The notes: generated by a model from the letters alone, not told the origin. A DNA stretch of 8,001 nt from Clostridia bacterium (GCA_017517985.1 JAFWWX010000285.1:1-8001); one strand, 5' to 3'; shown: positions 1 through 6,490, numbered from the stretch's first letter. Numbers and translations are program-made.

Positions 1-1
1 C

Positions 2-900
2 GGCGTCTTCGGTGTTGCTCCCGGTACTAACGAACAGTCCAACCCCACCGCTCTCGCAACAACAAAGCGCGACACAATCTTCACAAACGTTGTTCATAAC
101 CTTGACGATAACACAGTATGGTGGGAAGGTCTCGACAACAATCCTCCTGTTAATGCTATCGACTGGAAGGGTAACAAGTGGGACTGCACAAAGTACGACA
201 AGAAGGACAAGTCTACCTGCGGTGCTCACCCCAACTCCAGATTTACTGCTCTTGCAAAGAACTGCCCCTGCGTATCCAGCGAATTTGACAGCATGACAGG
301 TGTTCCGCTTTCTGCTATCGTATTTGGCGGAAGAAGAGCAAAGACAGCTCCCTTGTATATCAGTCAAGAGACTGGCAGCATGGTACATTCGTTGGCTCTA
401 TTATGGCTTCCGAAACAACAGCAGCAGCTACAGGTGCTGTAGGTGTTGTAAGACGCGACCCGATGGCTATGCGTCCTTTCTGCGGATACAATATGGGTGA
501 CTACTTCGCACACTGGCTCCAGATGGGTAAGAAGATTCCCAACGCTCCCAAGATTTTCCACGTTAACTGGTTCAGAACAGACGACGAAGGCAACTTTATC
601 TGGCCGGGCTTTGGTGATAACCTCAGAGTTCTCGACTGGATTCTCAAGAGATGCGAAGGCACAGTTGATGCAAAGGAAACAGCAATCGGTTATGTTCCTA
701 ACGCTGAAGACATCAATGTTGAAGGTCTTGACATTTCCAAGGAAACAATGGAAGAGCTTCTCAGAGTTGACAACGCTTCCTGGCTTGAAGATGTTGACAA
801 CATCAAGGAATTCTACGCACAGATTGACTCTGTTGGTGGTAGAATGCCTAAAGAGCTTTACGAAGAACTCGACAAGCTCGTTGCAAATCTTTCCAAGTAA
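2..900 (+). CDS. pckG: Phosphoenolpyruvate carboxykinase (GTP), C-terminal half, frameshifted
   Basis: This enzyme interconverts oxaloacetate plus GTP with PEP, CO2 and GDP in the cytoplasm. About 299 residues are visible, roughly the second half of a family of about 600; the P-loop and the start lie left of the window. Visible landmarks in order are GVFGVAPGTN at the edge, HPNSRF, FGGRRAKTAPL, then after a frame change SETTAAATG, RRDPMAMRPFCGYNMG and NWFRTDDEGNFIWPGFGDN. The last carries the three phenylalanines and the asparagine that hold the guanine ring in vertebrate PCK1 (F517, F525, F530, N533), which supports GTP rather than ATP use. Positions 2-355 read in frame 2 and 358-900 in frame 1. 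Without the shift, frame 2 stops at 440-442. Restoring one G after 355 gives the family-like sequence APLVYQSRDWQHG, so a one-base deletion is the simplest explanation. Stop TAA is at 898-900. Family assignment is very secure; whether the gene is intact is not. Confidence 0.93.
353..358 (+). other. Apparent one-base deletion (frameshift) in pckG
   Basis: The sequence reads CCC TTG TAT ATC. Inserting one G between 355 and 356 gives CCC TTG GTA TAT CAG, encoding P-L-V-Y-Q, which joins two long stretches that both match GTP-PEPCK with no residue lost. There is no X-XXY-YYZ slippery heptamer here, so programmed frameshifting is unlikely. It is either a sequencing or assembly error in a GG pair or a genuine inactivating mutation. 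The sequence alone cannot decide. Confidence 0.85.
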
Positions 901-912
901 TTTAATGGTATT

Positions 913-945
913 AAAGATGCGGAATTTCGATTCCGCATCTTTTTT
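913..945 (+). terminator. Rho-independent terminator of pckG
   Basis: A perfect stem pairs 916-925 with 930-939 (GATGCGGAAT / ATTCCGCATC) around a TTCG tetraloop. It extends by A-T pairs at 913-915/940-942 and is followed by an unbroken T run to 945. It lies 13 bp past the pckG stop codon. Confidence 0.93.
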
Positions 946-960
946 GCGTTGATTCCAATA

Positions 961-1039
961 CGCTCTTTGTCAGGGGCGTTGCCCCACTGTCGGATTATTA
1001 TCAGGTCTGTTGTCTCTGTCCGCCTTTTGTCAGGGGCGT
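961..1039 (+). repeat. Two copies of a 19-bp direct repeat, 60 bp apart
   Basis: Copy 1 (961-979) and copy 2 (1021-1039) agree at 17 of 19 positions and share TTTGTCAGGGGCGT. In both, the GGGG segment can fold with a downstream C run: GGGGC/GCCCC at 973-985 in copy 1, and the longer hairpin at 1028-1050 in copy 2. Function is unknown. Confidence 0.6.
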
Positions 1040-1050
1040 GGACCCTGACA
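1028..1050. repeat. Perfect 8-bp inverted repeat (hairpin)
   Basis: TGTCAGGG at 1028-1035 pairs with CCCTGACA at 1043-1050 across a 7-nt loop. No T run follows, so it does not look like an intrinsic terminator. Confidence 0.6.
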
Positions 1051-1307
1051 TCCCCGCAAAGCAGCCCCGGACAGTTTTGACCACGATTTTGCACAGCTCA
1101 CAAGCCCCCTCTGTGGGAGTGGAATTTGTGAAATTAACAATATTTTGCTAACAGTAAAATTATAAAACTGCAATTCCCCTTGGCGGTGGACAAAGAGGTG
1201 TTTTCTTCCCTCCACAGCAGGAACCATCAGCGAATAAGCCTTCGGAGGAACTCACAACCTTAATGGTGTACCGGGAGTAATGGAACGAAACATATATAAA
1301 ATATAAA

Positions 1308-1332
1308 ATATTTCAATACACTATTGAAATAT
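1308..1332. promoter_or_regulatory. Palindromic operator candidate overlapping the -35 box
   Basis: ATATTTCAAT (1308-1317) and ATTGAAATAT (1323-1332) form a perfect 10-bp inverted repeat around a 5-bp ACACT centre. The right arm contains the TTGAAA -35 hexamer of the promoter for the downstream secreted-protein gene. A dimeric regulator bound here would cover the -35 region, as expected of a repressor operator. That role is inferred from position and symmetry; no regulator gene is visible in the window. Confidence 0.6.
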
Positions 1333-1352
1333 GTAATTGATTGTGATATACT
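1324..1352 (+). promoter_or_regulatory. Sigma-A type promoter with extended -10
   Basis: TTGAAA (1324-1329), a 17-bp spacer, then TATACT (1347-1352) preceded by TG at 1344-1345, giving the extended -10 form TG-N-TATACT. The expected transcription start is near 1359-1360, leaving a leader of about 40 nt before the ATG at 1401. Confidence 0.75.
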
Positions 1353-1386
1353 ATAAATTAGAGTATTGTACAAACAACAATTACTG

Positions 1387-1392
1387 AAAGGA
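1387..1392 (+). promoter_or_regulatory. Ribosome binding site of the SLH/beta-helix gene
   Basis: AAAGGA ends 8 nt before the ATG at 1401. With the signal peptide that begins at this ATG, it fixes the start. Confidence 0.8.
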
Positions 1393-1400
1393 TTTACAAA

Positions 1401-4400
1401 ATGACTAAAAGACACATTTCACTTTTACTGTGCATATCTGTTCTATTATCCTGCTTTGCTTTTGCACCGGCGGTAAGTGCTATGTCAACCACATATGACA
1501 TTACAGCCCCCTATAACGGAAAAACAGAATTTAACGGCAAAAGTGTTGCTTCCAACAACGGAATTGTAGACGGTGCCAACACGGCAACACTTGTAAGCGC
1601 CTTGTTTGACGGCGCCAACAGGGTGAAGATTATTCCAAAGCCCACAGGGGAATCCGGAAAAGCTGTTATGATAGATCATCATTCCGTAAAGTCACTGGAG
1701 CTTAGTCTTGTGAATTTAAAATATATATCTATGTACTGCTATTATGCAGGGGAAACAGATACCAAAACAGCGGAAATAAGACTCCTTTCCTCCGATAAGA
1801 CAGGCGTTGCATCAACGGTTGTTGTTATGGCAAACGAGGAAACAAAAAAAGGTCAGTGGCAGTGGATAACCTTTGATGTGGGTGCTGCAGCCTACGGAAA
1901 AATAGTGAGCGACACATATCTTCAGCAGTTCCACTTTCTTCCTTACGGAAATATGCATTCAAACAGGCTTCTATCCTCAGATGCTTTTTATGTGTCCGAG
2001 ATACGATATGTTTCCCACGATAAGATGAAAGACTCCGGTATAGCAGGAGTCCCGATTTCTTTTACCGCATCACGACCTGATGTTACAGGTGTCGACCCGG
2101 ATACAATATATGCAAAGATTGGTGATACCGTAACACTCCCCAAAAATCCCTATTCCCGCGAAAATCACATCTTCTCCGGCTGGATTTGTTCTGCAGACGG
2201 AAATAAATATATGCCCGGCGATAAATATACCGTCAGCGAAAGAAGCCGTGTTTCCGACAGCAGTGGTGTTCTTTCAGAACTTACAGCTGAAGCGGTATTT
2301 TATCCCGACTGGACGCTGAAACGCGATTCCTTAAGTGTTGAATATACAGACTACCACTGCGGAAATGTTAATGGCGGAGAGTATTTCACTTCCACAAGGA
2401 ATTACGAATTTCTAGGAAGAAATACTCTTAAACTTGAGTTTGTTCCGACAGCTTCCGGAATGTTGCGAATTGACGGCTGGAATTGGGATAAGGAAGAACT
2501 CTTTAACCTTGACAAGTATAAATATATGACGGTGACATACTACTGTGACACTGACAATGAGCTGTCCTTTACTCCGGAAATAGTATTGCAGACAAACGGC
2601 GGAGCATTGACGGCGCAGACTGCCATAAAAAGCGACTATCTGTCGGTAACAAATCAGTGGGGCATTGCTGGTTTTGACCTGTCAAAAGCAGACCCTAATC
2701 TCTCAACCAATGTGACCTCCCATATACTTAAGCAATTCCATTTTTATGTTGTGGGAGGTACTCTCCGTCCAAATAACTTTAATGCAGGGGATGCCTTCTA
2801 TGTTGATTCCCTCACGCTTTATACCGAAAAGCCCGATGGGGAGGTTACTGTTGTTCAGCCGGTTATTTCCGGCGACGGTAATGGAAATGTAAGACCCCAC
2901 AGCTCTCTTACAAGGGCAGAGGCGGCTCAGATTATGTACAATGTTATAAAGCGTGAAGATATAATGGCTATTCCGGAAAATATTTCTGAGAGCTTTTCTG
3001 ATGTCAGTGATTCTGACTGGTTTTACGCACCGGTTGCAGCTCTTGATACTATCGGAGTAATTCCGAAAAGCAGTAACTTCCGCCCCGGTGAAAGTATAAC
3101 TGTCGGTGAATTTATGATGTTGCTTACAAACATAAACCTCGGTGGAATAAATGCTCCTGCGTTTTCCCAGGGGAATACGAGATATATAACACGAGCGGAG
3201 GCTGTAAGTCTTATATGCGATATTCTTGGCGTAAAAATCTCCGAGGAGTTTGAGAGTCTCGATGTGAAGATGTTCAATGACCTTGATACCAAAAGCCGCG
3301 AATATCTTCAGATATTGAATCTTTCGCTGCCGAGAGTTTCTTCTTTTGATTCTGACGGTAACGAAAAAGTATATCAGTTGCTCTTAACAGAATCCACAGA
3401 AATCTCTGTTGGAAATACGGCAGACTACATAAAAGAGCTTGACCTTTATGAAAAGACCAGAATTGAAGAAATAAGAAATACAAAATCGGTATATGCAACC
3501 CGCGGAGAAGGAAAGATTTACTATGTATCTTCAAGTACCGGAGCTTCTTCCGGCGGTATTTCCGAATCAAATCCTAAAAATATAACAGATCTTTCCGAAC
3601 TTGCTTCTCTCGAACTTGAAAGCGGTGACGTTGTACTCTTTAAGAGAGGAGATATATTCAGAGGAAACCTTAGCTGTGTTGCAGGGGTTACCTATTCTGC
3701 ATACGGAGAGGGAGAAAAGCCAAAGCTCTACCGTTCTGAAAAGAATTATGCAAATTCTTCTGATTGGGTGCAGATTAGTGGTTCTAATGTGATATGGAGA
3801 ACCGCAAATCCGGTTACAAGTGATATTGGCGGAATTATAATAAACGACGGCGAGATTGTAGGTATTAAGGAGATTCCCTCGTATTACAGAGGAAGGTACT
3901 ATGTCAGAGGTGAGGAAGGCAGTACTTTCTTTGATGTAGAAGACGAGCTTGATGTAAATTACGAGTTTTTCCACGATATTGGTGGTAATCTTAACGGAAG
4001 CGGTTACGTGTATTTCAGATGCGACGAAGGTAATCCGGGCAAACTTTTTGAAAGCATAGAATTTAACAAGCGTGGAAACCTTATAAGTGCTGCATCAAAT
4101 GTTACTATTGACAATCTGTGCCTTAAATATTTCGGCTCTCACGGAATTGGTGTAGGCACTGTCTCCGGACTTACCGTTACAAACTGTGAGATTGGTTGGG
4201 GTGGAGGCTCTATCCAGAGTTTTGGTACAAACGGTGTAGCTACAAGATACGGAAACGGTATTGAGATTTACGGAGGACTTGCAGATTTCCACGTTGATAA
4301 CTGTTATATATATCAGATTTACGATGCAGGCGTAACACATCAGCTTTCTTCGGTAAACACCGGTAATTACTATATGGAAAATGTGGTATGCTCAAACAAT

Positions 4401-4853
4401 GTGATTTGCGACTCCACATACAACATAGAGTATTTTATGTCCCGTGACGGTGCAAGCTCCACCACAGAAAGATTTATGAAAGATATTCTTTTTGAGAATA
4501 ATCTTTTAAGGCGTGCCGGATACGGATGGGGAGCACAGAGACCCGACCCTGCTCCTGCAAGCATAAAGGGCTGGACTCACTATAACAATGCGGTGAATTT
4601 TGCAATAAAGAACAATATAATAGACCGTTGTTATAATGCTTCCGGCGACTCTCATCTTATTCAGATGGGTACACGTTATAACGGTTCAACGCCATATCTT
4701 GACGGAAATACCTTTATTCAGGTGCTGAAAAGAGACTTTATAAGAAATCACAACATTAATTACAAATATGACAGCTATGCTGAAGAATCTCTCGGCTACA
4801 TAGGCGGTAAGGATAATGTGGTGATGTATGCACCCGAGGATAACGGAAAATAA
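1401..4853 (+). CDS. Secreted cell-surface protein: duplicated sandwich-like module, Flg_new-like repeat, SLH region, parallel beta-helix
   Basis: This 1150-residue protein is predicted to be exported and held on the cell wall. Residues 1-27 are a Sec signal peptide (basic MTKRH, hydrophobic core, likely cut after AVSA). Residues about 29-205 and 310-475 look like copies of one beta-rich module: QFHF (176-179 / 445-448), DAFYV (194-198 / 464-468) and GQWQWITFDV versus NQWGIAGFDL. Between them, about 236-304 resembles an InlB B / Flg_new repeat (GDTVTLP, FSGW, MPGDKYTV). An SLH region spans about 487-611, with VISGDGNGNVRPHSSLTRAE, then SFSDVSDSDWFYAPVAALDTIGVIP, then a degenerate YITRAEAVSLICDIL; SLH modules typically bind cell-wall polymer. 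A probably helical linker (about 650-700) leads to a C-terminal right-handed parallel beta-helix (about 705-1145). It opens with KIYYVSSS, DVVLFKRGDIFRG and GVTYSAYGEGEKP, followed by coils such as NVTIDNLCLKY and LTVTNCEIGW. This fold is common in polysaccharide lyases and some glycosidases, but I cannot name catalytic residues or a substrate. It appears to be a monocistronic unit with its own promoter and terminator. Confidence 0.88.
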   Translation: MTKRHISLLLCISVLLSCFAFAPAVSAMSTTYDITAPYNGKTEFNGKSVASNNGIVDGANTATLVSALFDGANRVKIIPKPTGESGKAVMIDHHSVKSLELSLVNLKYISMYCYYAGETDTKTAEIRLLSSDKTGVASTVVVMANEETKKGQWQWITFDVGAAAYGKIVSDTYLQQFHFLPYGNMHSNRLLSSDAFYVSEIRYVSHDKMKDSGIAGVPISFTASRPDVTGVDPDTIYAKIGDTVTLPKNPYSRENHIFSGWICSADGNKYMPGDKYTVSERSRVSDSSGVLSELTAEAVFYPDWTLKRDSLSVEYTDYHCGNVNGGEYFTSTRNYEFLGRNTLKLEFVPTASGMLRIDGWNWDKEELFNLDKYKYMTVTYYCDTDNELSFTPEIVLQTNGGALTAQTAIKSDYLSVTNQWGIAGFDLSKADPNLSTNVTSHILKQFHFYVVGGTLRPNNFNAGDAFYVDSLTLYTEKPDGEVTVVQPVISGDGNGNVRPHSSLTRAEAAQIMYNVIKREDIMAIPENISESFSDVSDSDWFYAPVAALDTIGVIPKSSNFRPGESITVGEFMMLLTNINLGGINAPAFSQGNTRYITRAEAVSLICDILGVKISEEFESLDVKMFNDLDTKSREYLQILNLSLPRVSSFDSDGNEKVYQLLLTESTEISVGNTADYIKELDLYEKTRIEEIRNTKSVYATRGEGKIYYVSSSTGASSGGISESNPKNITDLSELASLELESGDVVLFKRGDIFRGNLSCVAGVTYSAYGEGEKPKLYRSEKNYANSSDWVQISGSNVIWRTANPVTSDIGGIIINDGEIVGIKEIPSYYRGRYYVRGEEGSTFFDVEDELDVNYEFFHDIGGNLNGSGYVYFRCDEGNPGKLFESIEFNKRGNLISAASNVTIDNLCLKYFGSHGIGVGTVSGLTVTNCEIGWGGGSIQSFGTNGVATRYGNGIEIYGGLADFHVDNCYIYQIYDAGVTHQLSSVNTGNYYMENVVCSNNVICDSTYNIEYFMSRDGASSTTERFMKDILFENNLLRRAGYGWGAQRPDPAPASIKGWTHYNNAVNFAIKNNIIDRCYNASGDSHLIQMGTRYNGSTPYLDGNTFIQVLKRDFIRNHNINYKYDSYAEESLGYIGGKDNVVMYAPEDNGK

Positions 4854-4868
4854 TTTATACAAATACAA

Positions 4869-4898
4869 AAACGGGGCGATGCAGTCATCGCCTCGTTT
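4869..4898 (+). terminator. Terminator of the SLH/beta-helix gene (hairpin 1 of the array)
   Basis: A 13-bp stem pairs 4869-4881 with 4886-4898 around a CAGT loop, with one G-T wobble. It begins 16 bp after the stop codon. The T tract is short (TTT then CATAT), so it may be leaky in the plus direction. Confidence 0.75.
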
Positions 4899-5046
4899 CA
4901 TATCCTAGGGCGTGATGCCCACATCGCGCCGTGATTTCTGAATCGTGCGGATATGCCTACACCGCGCCGTTGTTCCCACAATGTGCCGATATACCCATAT
5001 CGCACCGAGGCACAACCAATAATTATTTAAGATTAACAAATAATAT

Positions 5047-5076
5047 AAAGGGAACGATGCCCGCATCGTTCCCTTT
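5047..5076 (-). terminator. Terminator of icd (hairpin 5 of the array), possibly bidirectional
   Basis: A perfect 13-bp stem pairs AAAGGGAACGATG (5047-5059) with CATCGTTCCCTTT (5064-5076) around CCCG. It lies 19 bp beyond the icd stop. On the minus strand it is followed by TTTATATTATTTG, and on the plus strand by TTTTATATTTAT, so it could stop transcription from both sides. Confidence 0.85.
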
Positions 5077-5095
5077 TATATTTATCCAAATTCAA

Positions 5096-6232
5096 TTACA
5101 GTTTTGCAATAAGAGCATCGCCGTATTCACGACAGGTATTACCATCTTTTGTTCCTGTAAGGATAATTTTGCCCTCGGCATCAATCTCTGCCATAGCATC
5201 ATCAAGTATCTGTGCTTTTTCAGAAAGTCCAATGTGACGAAGAAGCATAGCAAGCGCCTTGAGAATACTCTGGGGATTTGCAAAAGAGCCAAGTCCCTCC
5301 TCAATCATTCTGGGAGCTGTGCCGTGAATTGCTTCAAACATCGCATATCTGTCACCGATATTGGCACTTCCTGCAGTACCTACACCGCCTTGAATTTGTG
5401 CCGCCTCGTCGGTTATGATGTCGCCATACAGGTTGGGAAGAACAAATACCTGGAATTTGCTTCTGATGTCACGGTTAACAAGATTTGCTGCCATAATGTC
5501 AATATACCATTCTTCAGCATTTATCTCCGGATATTCAGAGGCTATTTCGTTGCAGATAAGAGAAAACTTTCCGTCTGTTTTCTTCATAATATTCGCCTTT
5601 GTGACAATTGACACACTAGTCTTGCCGTTTGCTTTTGCATATTCAAAGGCGGCTCTTGCAATTCTCTTTGTTCCTGCATTTGTTGTTACTTTAAAGTCAA
5701 AGGCAAGTTTGTCAGGGACTTCAAAACCGGAAGAACCCAGAACATATTCGCCCTCTGTGTTTTCTCTGTAGAATATCCAGTCGATATTTTCCTCCGGAAC
5801 ACATACCGGGCGTACATTTGCATAAAGGTCAAGCTCACGGCGAAGTGTTACATTTGCGCTTTCCATTGTGCCGCCCTTTGGGGTTGTTGTCGGGCCCTTA
5901 AGTAGAACATCACATTCCTTTATAGCTGCAAGAACATCTGTGGGAACAGGCTGATTTTTTTCCAATCTGTTTTCGATTGTCAGACCTTCAATCTCGCGGA
6001 TTTCAATTTTGCCGTCAGCAATCTTGTCTGCAAGGAGTTTCTGCGCAACACGGCGTGCCTCGTCAACGATAATCGGACCTATGCCGTCACCGCCGATTAC
6101 ACCGATTATAATTTTTTCTTTAGTTGTAAAATCTGTTCTGTCTGCATTTTTTTCCATTCTGTCTGCTCTTTCAAGCTGTGCTTCAAGGAGCTTTCTGAAA
6201 TGGTCGCAGTATTGGTCTATGTTGTAGGACAT
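5096..6232 (-). CDS. icd: Isocitrate dehydrogenase (isocitrate/isopropylmalate dehydrogenase family)
   Basis: This enzyme oxidatively decarboxylates isocitrate to 2-oxoglutarate in the cytoplasm. The 378 residues carry the beta-decarboxylating dehydrogenase signatures in order. GDGIGP is at 48-53. GTMESANVTLRRELDLYANV runs from 121, with S125 and N127 at the isocitrate-binding positions (S113/N115 in E. coli Icd) and R131, R141 downstream. RENTEGEY is at 156-163, catalytic-type TKANIMK at 211-217, D245, NLYGDIITDEAAQ with D271 and D275 as metal ligands, and HGTAP at 303-307. The S-x-N pair and the upstream aconitase favour isocitrate over isopropylmalate. Coenzyme choice is unclear: the residues after HGTAP are R308-M309, neither the E. 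coli NADP-type K-Y nor a typical NAD-type D. The first 38 or so residues precede the first beta strand and form a charged, probably helical extension. Start ATG 6230-6232 has GGAGG 10 nt upstream; an in-frame Met at 6400 reads through repeat DNA and is rejected. Confidence 0.92.
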   Translation of the reverse strand: MSYNIDQYCDHFRKLLEAQLERADRMEKNADRTDFTTKEKIIIGVIGGDGIGPIIVDEARRVAQKLLADKIADGKIEIREIEGLTIENRLEKNQPVPTDVLAAIKECDVLLKGPTTTPKGGTMESANVTLRRELDLYANVRPVCVPEENIDWIFYRENTEGEYVLGSSGFEVPDKLAFDFKVTTNAGTKRIARAAFEYAKANGKTSVSIVTKANIMKKTDGKFSLICNEIASEYPEINAEEWYIDIMAANLVNRDIRSKFQVFVLPNLYGDIITDEAAQIQGGVGTAGSANIGDRYAMFEAIHGTAPRMIEEGLGSFANPQSILKALAMLLRHIGLSEKAQILDDAMAEIDAEGKIILTGTKDGNTCREYGDALIAKL

Positions 6233-6236
6233 ATTG

Positions 6237-6255
6237 AAAAAACCTCCGGTTTTTT
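6237..6255 (-). promoter_or_regulatory. icd Shine-Dalgarno site inside a small hairpin
   Basis: On the minus strand GGAGG (6247-6243) sits 10 nt before the icd ATG. The flanking bases form AAAAAACC-GGA-GGTTTTTT, an 8-bp stem with a 3-nt loop, so most of the ribosome site can pair. The stem is mainly A-U. It could tune translation or act as a weak terminator, or it may be incidental. Confidence 0.6.
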
Positions 6256-6256
6256 T

Positions 6257-6290
6257 GAATTCGGAATTCGGAATTAGGAATTCGGAATTA
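6257..6290 (+). repeat. Tandem heptamer array GGAATTC/GGAATTA, five units
   Basis: Units are GAATTC (first, lacking its leading G), GGAATTC, GGAATTA, GGAATTC and GGAATTA in direct tandem. The reverse complement of the array at 6464-6490 matches 24 of 27 positions from 6257. Confidence 0.85.
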
Positions 6291-6295
6291 TTGTT

Positions 6296-6316
6296 GATTT
6301 TCGCTTTGCGAAAATC
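6296..6316. repeat. Hairpin with CGCTTTGCG core
   Basis: GATTTTCGC (6296-6304) pairs perfectly with GCGAAAATC (6308-6316) around a TTT loop. No strong T run follows on either strand. The core CGCTTTGCG recurs, reverse complemented, in the hairpin at 6492-6512. Confidence 0.65.
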
Positions 6317-6428
6317 TTCTTTATTTTGATTCTTGTATTTCTTTTGGGAAGTAGTTTTGTTAATTCGTAACTGGTATTCGTGATTCAAAAATGAGACCAT
6401 ACTTTGCAGTTGGCAATTTCAAATAAAT

Positions 6429-6453
6429 AAAAATTTTTCATTGAAAAATTTTT
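6429..6453. repeat. Perfect AT-rich hairpin
   Basis: AAAAATTTTTC (6429-6439) and GAAAAATTTTT (6443-6453) form an 11-bp stem around ATT. On the minus strand it is followed by ATTTATTT. The stem has only one G-C pair, so it would be a poor terminator, but it would make a strongly AT-rich local structure. Confidence 0.6.
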
Positions 6454-6463
6454 CCTCAATTTC

Positions 6464-6490
6464 GAATTCCGAACTCCGAATTCCGAATTA
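6464..6490 (-). repeat. Inverted heptamer array GAATTCC, four units
   Basis: Units GAATTCC, GAACTCC, GAATTCC and GAATTA are the reverse complement of the array at 6257-6290 with three differences. The two arrays could pair across about 180 bp and enclose the centre of the spacer. Confidence 0.85.

Larger units (their letters stand above)
946..1270. other. Noncoding intergenic stretch, possible decayed repeat DNA
   Basis: About 325 bp between the pckG terminator and the promoter of the surface-protein gene. Short open frames here have no recognisable protein features and no convincing ribosome site, so I call none. It holds a direct repeat at 961/1021, a perfect hairpin at 1028-1050, and a loosely palindromic part around 1100-1200. 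There, GGAATT (about 1120) and AATTCC (about 1171) flank a small stem, TTTTGCT / AGTAAAA, with an AAC loop. It could be the remnant of a small dispersed element, but nothing proves this. Confidence 0.45.
4869..5076. repeat. Array of five related hairpins between convergent genes
   Basis: Five stem-loops with 4-nt loops are centred near 4883, 4919, 4956, 4994 and 5061, so the first four recur every 36-38 bp. Apexes are GATG-CAGT-CATC, GATG-CCCA-CATC, an imperfect TAT-GCCT-ACA, GATAT-ACCC-ATATC and GATG-CCCG-CATC. Stem 2 is 4909-4917/4922-4930; stem 3 is 4945-4950/4962-4967 with a weak apex; stem 4 is 4983-4992/4997-5005 with one bulged C. Units 2 and 3 also share CGCGCCGT. The common apex with changing stem bases suggests duplication of one palindromic unit followed by drift with pairing kept. 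Whether such units occur elsewhere in the genome cannot be seen here. Confidence 0.7.

Noticed and set aside
344..362. Programmed ribosomal frameshift in pckG
   Set aside because: No slippery heptamer is present, and PEPCK is not known to use frameshifting. A missing base explains the data fully.
858..1227. Short minus-strand open frames in the pckG to surface-gene gap
   Set aside because: One overlaps the pckG end and terminator and neither has a ribosome site or known domain. They read through the hairpins and direct repeats.
1443..1456. Lipoprotein signal (LLSC) in the surface protein
   Set aside because: The cysteine at residue 18 is followed by another hydrophobic stretch and a normal signal peptidase I site after AVSA (residue 27); leucine at the -2 position is also unusual for a lipobox.
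4869..5010. Periodic hairpins that could suggest a CRISPR array
   Set aside because: The repeat units are degenerate, the intervals between them are only about 13-19 bp, and no unit is repeated exactly; there are no cas genes. A hairpin or terminator array fits better.
4931..5611. 226-codon open frame on the plus strand opposite icd
   Set aside because: It is largely antisense to a strongly supported dehydrogenase, begins inside the hairpin array, and has no ribosome site or recognisable domain.
6233..6400. In-frame N-terminal extension of isocitrate dehydrogenase from a Met at 6398-6400
   Set aside because: The extension translates the heptamer repeats and a hairpin, giving low-complexity N-S-E-F type sequence. 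The ATG at 6230-6232 has a strong GGAGG site and starts a normal protein.
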